Below, piece by piece: positions 37,143-46,207 of a DNA stretch of 64,000 nt. Origin of the DNA: Andeanibacterium fulvum (lineage in GTDB: Bacteria; Pseudomonadota; Alphaproteobacteria; Sphingomonadales; Sphingomonadaceae); the NCBI RefSeq assembly GCF_037154085.1, contig NZ_JBANRM010000002.1:186001-250000 (forward strand). Direction: 5' to 3'. How positions within the stretch are numbered: the stretch's first letter is position 1; each line of letters starts with the position of its first letter. A program made the translations under genes and the position numbers. The notes below the pieces were generated by a model. It was not told the DNA's origin. It searched no databases and was given only the letters and a program-made list of their open reading frames with translations.

Positions 37143-38063
37143 TCAGGGCATCGGGCCGAGGAAGAGCAGCGGATCGAGCCGGGCATCCAGCCATTTGAGG
37201 CTCCAGTGCAGATGCGGTCCGGTGGCCCGCCCGCTCATGCCGATCTTCCCGATCACCTGCCCCTGCTTCACGTGATCCCCCAGCTTCACCGCGATTTCCG
37301 AGCAATGGAGAAAGGCGCTGTTAAGGCCGTTGCCATGGTCGATCATCAGCAGATGCCCTTCAAGGCTGAAAGGCGTCTGCGCCGCAAGGATCACCACGCC
37401 ATCCGCCGGGGCGACGAAGGGCGTGCCGCTGGTGCCGCTCGATATATCGAGGCCGGAATGGTAGCTGCCCGGCTCGCCGCGATAGATGCGCTGGGAACCG
37501 AAACGCCCGGAAATGCGCCCCTTGGCCGGCCAGATGAAGCTCTGCCGCCAGCCTTCCGCATCTGAGCGCACTTCCCGCGCGGCGGCGATCTGCGCCAGTT
37601 CTGGCTCGCGAATCTTCATGAAATCCGCACCTGCCCCGCCGGGGGTGCGGGCGGTATTGACGTGTTCGATGTTCCACTTGCGTGGAGATATGGCGATCTC
37701 GCGCTCGATCAAGCGGCCATCGGCGAGCCGCACCACGAGCCTCGCGCTGGTGGCTGCATCCCGGTCGAACGCGGCGAAGAAAGACCCGTCGGGTGCGAAG
37801 GGGAAGGGCACGCCATCCAGCGTGGCCTCTACCGTGCTTACGGGCAAGGTGCCCCGAATCCAGCCGCCCTGTGTCAGTTCGCCGCCGAATTCGATCGTGG
37901 CGGGCAAAGGCTGAACCACCGGCAATTCGACCGGCGGGGGGGCCGGGTCCGCCGCAGGTGTGGGCGGGGGAGGGGGCGCGATTTGCGGCTTCGGCTGCTC
38001 AGCCCCGCAAGCGGCAAGCAGGAGGCAGATGGCAAAGAGACAGGTGCGGTGGCCCGCCGTCAC
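37143..38063 (-). CDS. M23-family peptidoglycan endopeptidase, lipoprotein
   Basis: 306 aa from a GTG at 38063 that overlaps the DUF2093 stop by 4 bp (GTGA). The signal has lipobox LAAC (Cys19). A Pro-rich linker (PPPPPTPAADPAPPP) crosses the periplasm. The C-terminal LytM domain carries zinc ligands in YHSGLDIS (His, Asp) and HLHW. All ligands are present, so it should be an active D,D-endopeptidase cutting peptidoglycan cross-links. Confidence 0.92.
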   Translation of the reverse strand: MTAGHRTCLFAICLLLAACGAEQPKPQIAPPPPPTPAADPAPPPVELPVVQPLPATIEFGGELTQGGWIRGTLPVSTVEATLDGVPFPFAPDGSFFAAFDRDAATSARLVVRLADGRLIEREIAISPRKWNIEHVNTARTPGGAGADFMKIREPELAQIAAAREVRSDAEGWRQSFIWPAKGRISGRFGSQRIYRGEPGSYHSGLDISSGTSGTPFVAPADGVVILAAQTPFSLEGHLLMIDHGNGLNSAFLHCSEIAVKLGDHVKQGQVIGKIGMSGRATGPHLHWSLKWLDARLDPLLFLGPMP

Positions 38064-38263
38064 GCCTTGCCCAGCAGCCGGCGCGTGGCGATTTCCGGGC
38101 TGGCATAGGCTTCCTGCCGCTCGACGCACCAGTAACGCAGCGCTTCGAGCGGGATTTCCTCACCCGTTACAGCGCAGATCACGAACTTGCCCGGCTTGGC
38201 GACGCGAAAGCCGTTAGGGCCGTAAATGAGAGTGGCGGGGTTGCCGCGCGATGACATCAACAT
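38060..38263 (-). CDS. DUF2093-domain protein
   Basis: 67 aa (or 65 from the second Met). Matches the alphaproteobacterial DUF2093 pattern: PATLIYGPNGFRVAKPGKFV, then CAVTGEEIPLEALRYWCVERQ. Two cysteines could bind a metal. Function unknown. Between xseA and the M23 gene with a 4-bp overlap, so probably one transcript. Confidence 0.88.
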   Translation of the reverse strand: MLMSSRGNPATLIYGPNGFRVAKPGKFVICAVTGEEIPLEALRYWCVERQEAYASPEIATRRLLGKA

Positions 38264-38290
38264 GGGCCTGCCTCTAGCAATCCTGAGCCT

Positions 38291-39694
38291 TCAGAACAAT
38301 TCCGCCTGCTCTCCGGGCAAGGATTTGCCCGGTTTTGCGGGGCGCTTCGCCGAAGGAACGGGCGCACCGGCGGTCGATACGTCCAGCTTCCCATCCTCGA
38401 ATTCAATGGTGAGCACAGGCTGCTGGCGGGCATCTTCAGCGGTCTTCACGACATGGCCGGAAACATCGCGAACCAGAACATAACCGCGCCTTAACAGGGC
38501 CTTTGGATCCAATTGCAGGCGCAGACGCTCCAGCGCGGCGAGTTTGTCCTGCCGCTGCGCAAGGGGGCGAGTAAGTAGGGCAGGGGTGAAACGCACGGAG
38601 GCAAGTTGCAGGCGGCCATCCGCCTGCCGCGCCCGGTCCGCCAGTCCGCGCCGCAGCCTCTCGCCCAGATCGTCGAGCCGCTGCGCCGCCTGGGCCACCA
38701 GCACTTCGGGCCGGGGCAGGCGGGCGACGCGGGCCTCCAGCCTCTCGCGCCCAAGCGAGACGGGCCGCAGGATCGCCCGGCGCTTGCGCAGGGCAAGTTC
38801 GTCCAGCGTGGCGGCGAGTTCCGCCCGTACCGGCACCGCCATTTCGGCCGCAGCCGTGGGGGTGGGCGCACGCCGGTCCGCCGCGAAGTCGGCGAGGGTG
38901 GTGTCGGTTTCATGGCCGACGGCGGAAATTACCGGGATGGAACAATCGGCAATCGCACGGACGACGATTTCCTCGTTGAAGCTCCACAGATCCTCGATCG
39001 AACCGCCCCCACGCGCCACGATCACGAGGTCGGGCCGGGGGACCGAGCCGCCCGGCTCCACTGCGGAGAAGCCCCGAATCGCCGCTGCCACCTGTTCGGC
39101 CGAGCCTTGCCCCTGCACCAGCACCGGCCAGACCAGCACATGGCTGGGGAAACGGTCCGCCAGCCGGTGAAGGATATCGCGAATCACCGCGCCGGTGGGC
39201 GAAGTGACCACAGCGATAGTGCGCGGCAGAAAGGGCAGGGGGCGCTTGCGTTCGGGTCGGAACAGCCCTTCGGCCTCAAGCCGGGCCTTGGTCTTCTCCA
39301 GCAGGGCCAGCAGGGCGCCTTCACCCGCGATCTCCATGCTTTCGATCACGATCTGATAGGAAGACCGCCCCGCATAAGTCGTGAGCTTGCCGGCTGCGAC
39401 CACCTCGATCCCGTCTTCCGGGCGGAAAGCGAGCCTCTGCATGCTGCCGCGCCACATCACGGCATCGATCTGGGCGTTCTCATCCTTGAGGCGGCAATAG
39501 AGGTGCCCGGAGGCCGCCAGTTTCACGCCAGAAAGCTCTCCGCGCAGGCGCACGAAGCCGAAGCGATCCTCCACCACGCGCTTCAGCCGGGCCGAAATCT
39601 CGGTGATGGAGAGCGGCTCGGCGTTGTCCCCGGGGTTGCCGCGCGCTACGAGACCGGCCTGAACATCGTCGTTAATGAATGAAGGGCCGGACAT
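38291..39694 (-). CDS. xseA: Exodeoxyribonuclease VII large subunit
   Basis: 467 aa from the ATG at 39694 (MSGPSFINDDVQ). An N-terminal OB-fold (LSITEISARLKRVVEDRFG; HLYCRLKDENAQIDAVMW) is followed by the catalytic domain with VTSPTGAVIRDI, ARGGGSIEDLWSFNEE and SAVGHETDTTLADFAADRRAPTP segments, then a long coiled-coil region. Degrades single-stranded DNA with XseB, which is not in this window. A ribosome binding site AAAGGA lies 8 bases before the start, inside the coding region of the divergent purD. The two start codons share two base pairs. Confidence 0.97.
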   Translation of the reverse strand: MSGPSFINDDVQAGLVARGNPGDNAEPLSITEISARLKRVVEDRFGFVRLRGELSGVKLAASGHLYCRLKDENAQIDAVMWRGSMQRLAFRPEDGIEVVAAGKLTTYAGRSSYQIVIESMEIAGEGALLALLEKTKARLEAEGLFRPERKRPLPFLPRTIAVVTSPTGAVIRDILHRLADRFPSHVLVWPVLVQGQGSAEQVAAAIRGFSAVEPGGSVPRPDLVIVARGGGSIEDLWSFNEEIVVRAIADCSIPVISAVGHETDTTLADFAADRRAPTPTAAAEMAVPVRAELAATLDELALRKRRAILRPVSLGRERLEARVARLPRPEVLVAQAAQRLDDLGERLRRGLADRARQADGRLQLASVRFTPALLTRPLAQRQDKLAALERLRLQLDPKALLRRGYVLVRDVSGHVVKTAEDARQQPVLTIEFEDGKLDVSTAGAPVPSAKRPAKPGKSLPGEQAELF

Positions 39695-41000
39695 GAATAT
39701 CCTTTTGCTGGGATCGGGTGGACGCGAACATGCTCTGGCTTGGAAGCTGGCGCAATCCCGCCTGATCGCGTCGGAAGGGGGCACGCTCTATGCCGCGCCC
39801 GGCAATCCCGGCATAGCCCAATATGCCTCGCTGCTGTCGCTGGACGTGACGGACCATGCCGCTGTGATCGCGCTCTGCGCGGAAAAGGGCATCGGCCTGG
39901 TGGTGATCGGGCCCGAGGCGCCGCTGGTGGACGGCCTGGCTGACAGCCTGCGCGGCGAAGGCATTCCGGTGTTCGGCCCGAACAAGGCCGCCGCCCAGCT
40001 GGAAGGCAGCAAGGGCTTCACCAAGGATCTGTGCGAGCGCGCAGGCATTCCCACGGCCGGCTATGTGCGCACCAAGTCGCTGGAGCAGGCCCTGGAGGCC
40101 CTGGGCCGCTTCAAGCCGCCTTACGTGCTGAAGGCCGACGGCCTGGCCGCCGGCAAGGGCGTGGTGATCGCAGAAGACCGCGCGACGGCGGAAGAGGCGC
40201 TGGCCGACATGTTCGGCGGCGCCTTCGGCGAAGCGGGCGCGGAAGTGGTGATCGAGGAATTCCTGACGGGCGAGGAAGCAAGCTTCTTCGTACTGACCGA
40301 TGGCGCCTCGATCATGGCGATTGGCTCCGCGCAGGACCACAAGCGCGTGGGCGATGGCGATACGGGTCCGAATACGGGCGGCATGGGGGCATACAGCCCC
40401 GCCCCGGTGCTCAACGCCACCCTGCGCGGCGAAGTGATCGAACGGATCATCGCCCCGACGGTGAAGACCATGGCCGATGAAGGCACGCCCTATTCCGGCG
40501 TGCTCTATGCTGGCCTGATGCTGACGCCCGAAGGGCCGAAGTTGATCGAATATAACTGCCGCTTCGGCGATCCCGAATGCCAGGTGTTGATGCTGCGGCT
40601 CGAAGCCGATCTGGGCGAATTGCTGCTGGCCTGCGCGGAAAACCGGCTGGGCTCGATGGAGCAGGCCCGCCTTGCCAACCGCACCGCGCTGACCGTGGTG
40701 ATGGCTGCCAAGGGCTATCCGGGCGAGCCGGAAAAGGGCGGGGCGATCCGCAAGATCGACGCCGCCGAAGCCAGCGGCGCCAAGGTGTTCCATGCAGGCA
40801 CCGCGCTGGATGCCGAAGGCAATCTGGTGGCCAATGGCGGGCGCGTGCTCAACGTCACCGCTCTGGGCGGCACGGTGAGCGAAGCGCAGTCCGCCGCCTA
40901 TCGCGCGGTGACGGCAATCGACTTCCCCACCGGCTTCTATCGCCACGATATCGGCTATCGCGAAGTGGCCCGCGAAGCTGCACGCGAGCGGCTGGGCTAA
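39693..41000 (+). CDS. purD: Phosphoribosylamine-glycine ligase
   Basis: Second enzyme of purine synthesis, joining phosphoribosylamine and glycine with ATP. 435 aa from MNILLLGSGGREHALAW, the canonical start (an upstream ATG at 39675 adds six residues). ATP-grasp domain with YVLKADGLAAGKGV, QDHKRVGDGDTGPNTGGMG and EYNCRFGDPECQ. AAGGG lies 9 bases upstream of the start, inside xseA. The start overlaps the xseA start on the other strand (CATG). Ends shortly before a palindromic repeat. Confidence 0.98.
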   Translation: MNILLLGSGGREHALAWKLAQSRLIASEGGTLYAAPGNPGIAQYASLLSLDVTDHAAVIALCAEKGIGLVVIGPEAPLVDGLADSLRGEGIPVFGPNKAAAQLEGSKGFTKDLCERAGIPTAGYVRTKSLEQALEALGRFKPPYVLKADGLAAGKGVVIAEDRATAEEALADMFGGAFGEAGAEVVIEEFLTGEEASFFVLTDGASIMAIGSAQDHKRVGDGDTGPNTGGMGAYSPAPVLNATLRGEVIERIIAPTVKTMADEGTPYSGVLYAGLMLTPEGPKLIEYNCRFGDPECQVLMLRLEADLGELLLACAENRLGSMEQARLANRTALTVVMAAKGYPGEPEKGGAIRKIDAAEASGAKVFHAGTALDAEGNLVANGGRVLNVTALGGTVSEAQSAAYRAVTAIDFPTGFYRHDIGYREVAREAARERLG

Positions 41001-41014
41001 GCGAAGAGTATTCT

Positions 41015-41093
41015 CGTCATTGCGAGCGAAGCAATCCAGGGCCCAACGCGTTTCGCTCTGGATTGCTTCACGGCTTCGCCGCTCGCAATGACG
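41015..41093. repeat. Palindromic intergenic repeat (CGTCATTGCGAGC type)
   Basis: The left arm CGTCATTGCGAGCGAAGCAA (then TCCAG) pairs with the right arm CTGGATTGCTTC...CGCTCGCAATGACG. The right arm contains about 10 extra bases (ACGGCTTCGC). This is a widely dispersed repeat type of alphaproteobacterial and other genomes that folds into a long hairpin. It lies between purD and the convergent PfkB kinase gene and may act as a bidirectional transcript end. It differs in sequence from the repeat at 33 kb. Confidence 0.85.
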
Positions 41094-41134
41094 AAGAGGT
41101 ATCCATGCTGCACCCGAAGGTGCGGTAAAGGCTT

Positions 41135-42130
41135 CTAGCCGAATCGTTTTTTCATCAGTTCGGCAAGGTCGGCTTCAGGCCGCGCGCCGAAATGCGAGAT
41201 GATCTCGGCCGCCGCGACCGCACCCATTTCAAGGCAACGGGTCAGGCTTTCGCCGCGCACATGGCCGGTGAGGAAGCCCGCCGCGAACAGGTCGCCCGCG
41301 CCGGTCGTGTCGACCACTTCGTCGATCGGTTCAGCCGGGACTTCGGCCCGTTCTTCACCCGCCACGGCCACCGCGCCATCGGCGCTGCGCGTGACGACCA
41401 GCACCGGCACCTTGGGCGCAAGCGCGGCGATCCCGGCCTCCAGATCGTCTTCGCCGGTCAGGGCAGCCAGTTCGTGGTGGTTGGCGAACAGGATATCGAT
41501 CAGCCCATCGTCGATCATGGCCCGGAAATCGCCGCCATGCATGTCGATCACGAACACTTCGGACAGAGTGAAGGCCACCTTGCGCCCGGCTGCCTTCGCG
41601 GCCTCGATCGCCTGGCGCATCACCGCGCGCGGCTCCTGCGGGTCCCACATATAGCCTTCGAGGTAGAGGACGGCGGCATCGGCCACAGCATCCACATTCA
41701 GCGATTCGCGCGGCAGATAGTGCGACGCGCCGAGGAAAGTGTTCATCGTGCGCTGGCCGTCGGGCGTGACGAAGATCAGGCAGCGGCCCGTGGGCGGATC
41801 GCCCGCGCGCGGTGCCACATCGAAATCGATCCCGGCGGCACGGATGTCATGCGCGAAGACCTCGCCCAGCTGATCGTCCGCCACCTGCCCGATAAAGGAG
41901 CATTGCAGGCCGAGCGCGGAAATGCCCGCCAGCGTATTGGCTGCCGAACCGCCCGAAATCTCGCGCGCGGGACCCATGGCGGCATAGAGTTCCTTCGCCC
42001 GGTCCGTGTCGATCAGGGTCATGCCGCCGCGGGCCAGCCCCAGCTCTTCGATCAGTTCCTCCTCGCAGGGGGACATCACATCGACGATCGCATTGCCGAT
42101 TGCGATCACGTCATAGCGGGGCTTGGTCAT
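41135..42130 (-). CDS. PfkB-family sugar/adenosine kinase
   Basis: 331 aa from the ATG at 42130 (MTKPRYDVIAIGNAIVDVM). PfkB signature 1 GGSAANTLAGISALG and signature 2 DTTGAGDLFAAGFL with the catalytic Asp are present. The ISGGSAANT and FLGASHYL features fit the adenosine-kinase-like branch seen in Alphaproteobacteria, so phosphorylation of adenosine or a similar nucleoside is likely. Single gene, divergent from the EI24 membrane protein. Confidence 0.92.
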   Translation of the reverse strand: MTKPRYDVIAIGNAIVDVMSPCEEELIEELGLARGGMTLIDTDRAKELYAAMGPAREISGGSAANTLAGISALGLQCSFIGQVADDQLGEVFAHDIRAAGIDFDVAPRAGDPPTGRCLIFVTPDGQRTMNTFLGASHYLPRESLNVDAVADAAVLYLEGYMWDPQEPRAVMRQAIEAAKAAGRKVAFTLSEVFVIDMHGGDFRAMIDDGLIDILFANHHELAALTGEDDLEAGIAALAPKVPVLVVTRSADGAVAVAGEERAEVPAEPIDEVVDTTGAGDLFAAGFLTGHVRGESLTRCLEMGAVAAAEIISHFGARPEADLAELMKKRFG

Positions 42131-42243
42131 GGGAATCCTTCGTCCGAATTTGCACTCGCCTTGCCGGGCGGCGCATCGTGTCTGATGCGACAGCAGTAAA
42201 GGCGCCGTTGACTTGCCGCGCGCGGCGCGCAATCGCAAGCCCG

Positions 42244-42954
42244 ATGGGTGCCATCCTTTCCGCAATGCTGCGTGCGCTGGGCCAGCTGGCCGATCCGCGT
42301 ATCCTGCGCCTACTGGCGAAGACCGTGGGCGTAAGCCTGATCCTGTTCGTCATCCTCGGCTGGCTGGGCTGGATCGCGCTCGACTGGCTGCTGGCCTGGG
42401 CAGGGCTGAAGGATGCAGCCTTCACTGGCGCCGGAGGAGTGCGGGGCGTGGTGTCCTTCGCCATCACCCTGATCGCCGGCTGGCTGCTGTGGCGCGTGAT
42501 CGCGATGGGCGTGATCTCTTTCTACGCCGATGAAGCCGTGCTGGCGGTGGAGGCCCGTTATTATCCCGATGCCGCCGCCCGCGCGCGCGACCTGCCTGTG
42601 CGGGAGCAATTGACGTCCAGCCTTGCCGCCGTGGGGCGCGCACTGATCGCCAATCTGATCGTGCTGCCCTTCGCCCTTGCGCTGTTGGTGACGGGCGTGG
42701 GCACTGCGCTGCTGTTCTGGGCAGTGAATGCGGTGCTGCTGGGGCGCGAATTGTCCGACATGGTATGGCTGCGCCATCGCCATGCCGAAGGCGCAGCAGC
42801 ACCGCTTTCCAGGGGGGAACGCTTCGTGCTGGGCGGGGCGACGGCTGCCTTGCTGGCGGTGCCTTTCGCCAATTTCCTCGCACCCGTGCTTGGCGCGGCA
42901 AGTGCGGCACATCTGGTCCATGGCAAGGAGAAAGCTTCCAATGGCGCGGCGTAG
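42244..42954 (+). CDS. EI24/CysZ-like membrane protein
   Basis: 236 aa from the ATG at 42244 (MGAILSAMLRALGQLADPR). Four or more hydrophobic helices and the ELSDMVWLRHR segment that follows the third helix are typical of EI24-domain proteins (CysZ family), some of which transport sulfate. No cysteine-synthesis genes are adjacent, so a sulfate role is only a family-level guess. Overlaps the next gene by 14 bp. Confidence 0.85.
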   Translation: MGAILSAMLRALGQLADPRILRLLAKTVGVSLILFVILGWLGWIALDWLLAWAGLKDAAFTGAGGVRGVVSFAITLIAGWLLWRVIAMGVISFYADEAVLAVEARYYPDAAARARDLPVREQLTSSLAAVGRALIANLIVLPFALALLVTGVGTALLFWAVNAVLLGRELSDMVWLRHRHAEGAAAPLSRGERFVLGGATAALLAVPFANFLAPVLGAASAAHLVHGKEKASNGAA

Positions 42955-43378
42955 TCTGGCGGGAATTGCCCTGCTTTCCACACTGGCCGTGCTGGTTTCG
43001 GCCTGCGGCGGAGCCGTACCGCGCCCGCGCAGCCAGCCGCTGCCGCCGGTGCAGAAAGATACCCGCCCGCCCGTGCAATATGAGGTCGTGCCCCGCCCGC
43101 GCCCCGAACCGCAGGTCATGCATCTGCCGGGGCTGGAAGGGGTGATCGGCGCCAATGCCGCTGACTTGCAGCGCCAGTTCGGCCAGCCGAGGATCGACCT
43201 GCGGGAAGGGGACGTGCGCAAGCTGCAATTCAGCGGCAATGCCTGCGTGCTGGATATCTATCTCTACCCGTCAGGCGGCAGTGCCGATCCGGTGGCGACG
43301 CATGTCGATGCCCGGCGCGGCAGTGACGGGCAGGATGTGGACCGCGCGGCCTGCGTGGAGGCGCTGCGCAAGCGCTAG
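42941..43378 (+). CDS. Small lipoprotein of unknown function
   Basis: 145 aa from the ATG at 42941. The signal carries a lipobox-like VSAC (LVSACGG). A Pro/Arg-rich linker (PRPRSQPLPPVQKDTRPP) is followed by a small domain with GVIGANAADLQRQFGQPRID and CVLDIYLYPSGG, which resembles the SmpA/OmlA or BamE-like fold pattern (x-LxxxFGxPxxxR...G..W/YxF). That comparison is tentative. Two cysteines in the mature domain. Ends directly before the convergent sufA stop. Confidence 0.78.
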   Translation: MARRSLAGIALLSTLAVLVSACGGAVPRPRSQPLPPVQKDTRPPVQYEVVPRPRPEPQVMHLPGLEGVIGANAADLQRQFGQPRIDLREGDVRKLQFSGNACVLDIYLYPSGGSADPVATHVDARRGSDGQDVDRAACVEALRKR

Positions 43379-43738
43379 TCAGACGGTAAAACTCTCCCCG
43401 CAACCGCAGGAGCCCTTGGCGTTCGGGTTATCGAACACGAAGCCGGCGGAAAAATCGTCTTCCTTCCAGTCCATGATCGAACCGACGAGATAGAGCACGC
43501 TCGCCCCGTCGATGAAGAAGGTGCCACCCGGCGTCTCAATCCGCTCGTCGAAGGGGACGGCTTCGTTCACGTAATCGACCGAATAGGCGAGGCCCGAGCA
43601 GCCCCGGCGCGGGGTGGAAAGCTTCACGCCGATCGCCCCTTCCGGCGCGTTCGCCATCAGCTCTGCAATGCGCGCTTCGGCACCGGGAGTGAGGATCACG
43701 GCGGCGGGGCGCTGGCGGGTTTGGGTTTCAACCATCAC
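43379..43738 (-). CDS. sufA: SufA/IscA-type iron-sulfur carrier (HesB family)
   Basis: 119 aa (or 118 from the second Met, MVETQTRQ). A-type carrier with the three conserved cysteines, one in RRGCSGLAY and two in GSCGCGESF at the C-terminus. Accepts a cluster from the SufBCD scaffold and passes it to apoproteins. Last gene of the suf operon. The first Met codon overlaps the sufT stop by 4 bp. Confidence 0.95.
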   Translation of the reverse strand: MMVETQTRQRPAAVILTPGAEARIAELMANAPEGAIGVKLSTPRRGCSGLAYSVDYVNEAVPFDERIETPGGTFFIDGASVLYLVGSIMDWKEDDFSAGFVFDNPNAKGSCGCGESFTV

Positions 43739-44250
43739 AGCATCCCCAGCTCGAGCCTAGCCTCGTCGCTCATCTTCGCCGGGTCCCACGGCGGGTCCCA
43801 CACGAGATTCACTTCGGCATCACGAATGCCCGGCACCGCGCCGACGCGCAGTTCGACTTCGCCCGGCATGCTTTCTGCCACCGGACAATGCGGCGTGGTG
43901 AGCGTCATGGTCACTACCGCATCGCCATCTTCTGACACGTCGACACCATAGATCAGGCCCAGATCATAGATGTTCACCGGAATTTCCGGATCGTAGATAT
44001 CCTTCAGCGAGGCGATCACCGCTTCGTAAAGCGCGCCGCCCGGCTCGCCTGCATTCGCGCCTTCGGGCTTCTGCGCGAGGAAGCCTTCAAGATAGTCGCG
44101 CTTGCGTTCGAGCTTCTCGGTCGCGCTCTCGGCAGGCGGTGCATCGGGCGTGTTCTCAAGATCCACGCGTGCACGGCGCGGCGCTTCCACGCCGGCAACT
44201 TCTTCCACGGTGAAGCCCTTATCCGCTTCCTCGCGTGCGGTCATAGACAT
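43735..44250 (-). CDS. sufT: SUF-associated DUF59 (SufT/MIP18-like) protein
   Basis: 171 aa. The C-terminal DUF59 domain (about 75-170) has the DPEIPVNIYDLGLIYG motif and TTPHCPVAESMPGEV with the conserved Cys. The N-terminal ~70 residues are an acidic extension. SufT-type proteins help mature iron-sulfur proteins. Starts 1 bp inside the sufS stop, ends 4 bp inside sufA. Confidence 0.93.
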   Translation of the reverse strand: MSMTAREEADKGFTVEEVAGVEAPRRARVDLENTPDAPPAESATEKLERKRDYLEGFLAQKPEGANAGEPGGALYEAVIASLKDIYDPEIPVNIYDLGLIYGVDVSEDGDAVVTMTLTTPHCPVAESMPGEVELRVGAVPGIRDAEVNLVWDPPWDPAKMSDEARLELGML

Positions 44251-45461
44251 CAGGCGAAAATCCTCTTGGTCCGCTCGATACCGGCCAGCAGGGCCGCGAT
44301 ATCGCTTTCGTCACTGTAAATACCGAAGCTCGCCCGCGCGGTGGCGGGCACGCCCAGATGGTCCATCAGGGGCTGCGCGCAATGATGGCCCGCCCGGATC
44401 GCGACATTCGCCTCGTCGAGGATCGTGCCGAGATCATGGGGGTGAATGCCATCGAGCGCGAAGCTGACGATGCCGGCCGAGCGTTCGGGCCCGAACAGGG
44501 TGACATCGTTCATCGCCCGCAATTCGCCGCGCAGCTTCGCCACCAGTTCCCGCTCATGTCGTTCGGCCACGTCGAGCCCCATGGCCGAGAGGTAATCCAC
44601 CGCCGCACCGAAGCCGATTGCCTCGACAATGGCGGGCGTGCCTGCCTCGAACCGCTGCGGGGCAGGGGCATAGGTGGTGCGTTCGAAGGTCACCTTGTCG
44701 ATCATCGCGCCACCGCCCTGATAGGGAGGCATGCCGGCCAGAATTTCGTGCCGTGCCCACAGCGCGCCGATGCCGGTGGGGCCATAGAGCTTGTGCGCCG
44801 AGAAGGCGTAGAAATCGCAACCCAGCGCTTCGACATCGACCTTCAGACGCGGCACGGCCTGACACCCGTCGAGCAGGATCTTCGCGCCCACCGCATGGGC
44901 CAGCTTCACCGCCCGCGCCGCATCGAGTTCCGAGCCGAGCACGTTCGAGACATGCGCGAAGGCGACCAGCTTGTGCGCTGGGGTCAGCATTGCCTCGGCC
45001 GCGTCGAGATCGATCCGGCCATCTTCGGTGAGCGGGCAGACATCGATAGCGGCCCCGGTCCGCTCTGCCGCCAACTGCCAGGGCACGATGTTGGAATGAT
45101 GTTCCAGCACCGAAAGCAGAATGCGGTCGCCCTGCTTGAGGTTAGCCACACCCCATGTCGCCGCGACGAGATTGATCGCCTCGGTCGCGCCGCGAGTGAA
45201 GACGATCTCGTCCTCCTGCCCACCGATGAAGCGCGCCACCTTGCGACGGGCTTCTTCATAAGCGAGCGTCATCTCGGCCGAGCGGGCATAGACCCCCCGG
45301 TGCACCGTGGCATAGTCCTGCCCCAGCGCACGGCTGACAGCCTCGATCACTGCCACCGGCTTCTGCGCCGTGGCGGCCGTATCGAGATAGTGCCACTCCC
45401 CGCCATCGGCATTCTGCAAGCCGGGAAAGTCCACTTTGCGAGTGAGGGTTTCCGTGCTCAT
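44250..45461 (-). CDS. sufS: Cysteine desulfurase SufS
   Basis: 403 aa PLP enzyme that takes sulfur from cysteine for Fe-S assembly. Motifs: RGVYARSAEMT near the start, TRGATEAINLVA, SVLEHHSN, the PLP lysine in FSAHKLYGPTGIG and RAGHHCAQPLM with the active-site Cys. Class II type (ends with HHCAQP rather than an IscS loop). No sufE or sufU sulfur acceptor gene is in the operon, so the acceptor must be elsewhere. Confidence 0.97.
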   Translation of the reverse strand: MSTETLTRKVDFPGLQNADGGEWHYLDTAATAQKPVAVIEAVSRALGQDYATVHRGVYARSAEMTLAYEEARRKVARFIGGQEDEIVFTRGATEAINLVAATWGVANLKQGDRILLSVLEHHSNIVPWQLAAERTGAAIDVCPLTEDGRIDLDAAEAMLTPAHKLVAFAHVSNVLGSELDAARAVKLAHAVGAKILLDGCQAVPRLKVDVEALGCDFYAFSAHKLYGPTGIGALWARHEILAGMPPYQGGGAMIDKVTFERTTYAPAPQRFEAGTPAIVEAIGFGAAVDYLSAMGLDVAERHERELVAKLRGELRAMNDVTLFGPERSAGIVSFALDGIHPHDLGTILDEANVAIRAGHHCAQPLMDHLGVPATARASFGIYSDESDIAALLAGIERTKRIFA

Positions 45462-46207
45462 GCCGCCTCCTCGCCCAAGGCATCCAGCGCCTTTTCAAGC
45501 ATGGTTTCGCGCATATCGGCGTCCTCGATCGCAGCGAAGGCATCGGCCACGAAGGCGCGGATCAGCAGCTTCTTCGCCACTTCGGGCGGAATCCCGCGGG
45601 CCGCCATGTAGAAGGCCGCGGTCTGGTCCAGCGCACCGATGGCCGCGCCATGGGCGCATTTCACGTCGTCGGCGTAGATTTCGAGTTCCGGCTTCGTATT
45701 GGCCGAAGCACCCTTTTCCAGCAGGATCGCGCGGAAATTCTGGGCCGCATCGGTCTTCTGCGCATCGCGCACAACCTCGATCCGGCCGAGGAAATTGCCG
45801 GTGGAGTGGCCCCATTGCACCGCCCGCACCGTCTGGTTGCTGGTGGCATGGGGATGGGCATGGATCACGCGGGTAACGAATTCCTGCCGCGCATCGCCGC
45901 CGCCAATAGTCACACCGCCAAATTCAAAATGCGCGCCTTCTTCCAGCGTCACTTCCACTTCGGCACGGGCATAGGGACCAGCGGCATTGATGCAGAACAG
46001 GGCGAAACTGCCCCCGCGCCCGACATGGACGCGCAGCCGATCCACGCCCGGTGCGATTTCGAGCGTTTCGCTGATTGCAGCGCCTGCCGGCACGTCAATT
46101 TCGCGCCACTGCGAAAGCGCCACCGGATCGGCAGCAGCCAGCCAGTCAGGATCGGCATAGCGCCAATCCTCGTCACGCGTGGTGGGAAGGGTGGCCAGAT
46201 CGCTCAC
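45458..46207 (-). CDS. sufD: SufD-like scaffold subunit (short form)
   Basis: 249 aa, clearly shorter than the ~420-residue SufD of Enterobacteria. The C-terminal beta-helix part typical of SufB/SufD is present (FCINAAGPYARAEVEVTLEEGA; ALDQTAAFYMAARGIPPEVAKKLL). The N-terminal helical domain is reduced. Position between sufC and sufS with 4-bp overlaps confirms identity. Works with SufB and SufC as the assembly scaffold. Confidence 0.92.
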   Translation of the reverse strand: MSDLATLPTTRDEDWRYADPDWLAAADPVALSQWREIDVPAGAAISETLEIAPGVDRLRVHVGRGGSFALFCINAAGPYARAEVEVTLEEGAHFEFGGVTIGGGDARQEFVTRVIHAHPHATSNQTVRAVQWGHSTGNFLGRIEVVRDAQKTDAAQNFRAILLEKGASANTKPELEIYADDVKCAHGAAIGALDQTAAFYMAARGIPPEVAKKLLIRAFVADAFAAIEDADMRETMLEKALDALGEEAA

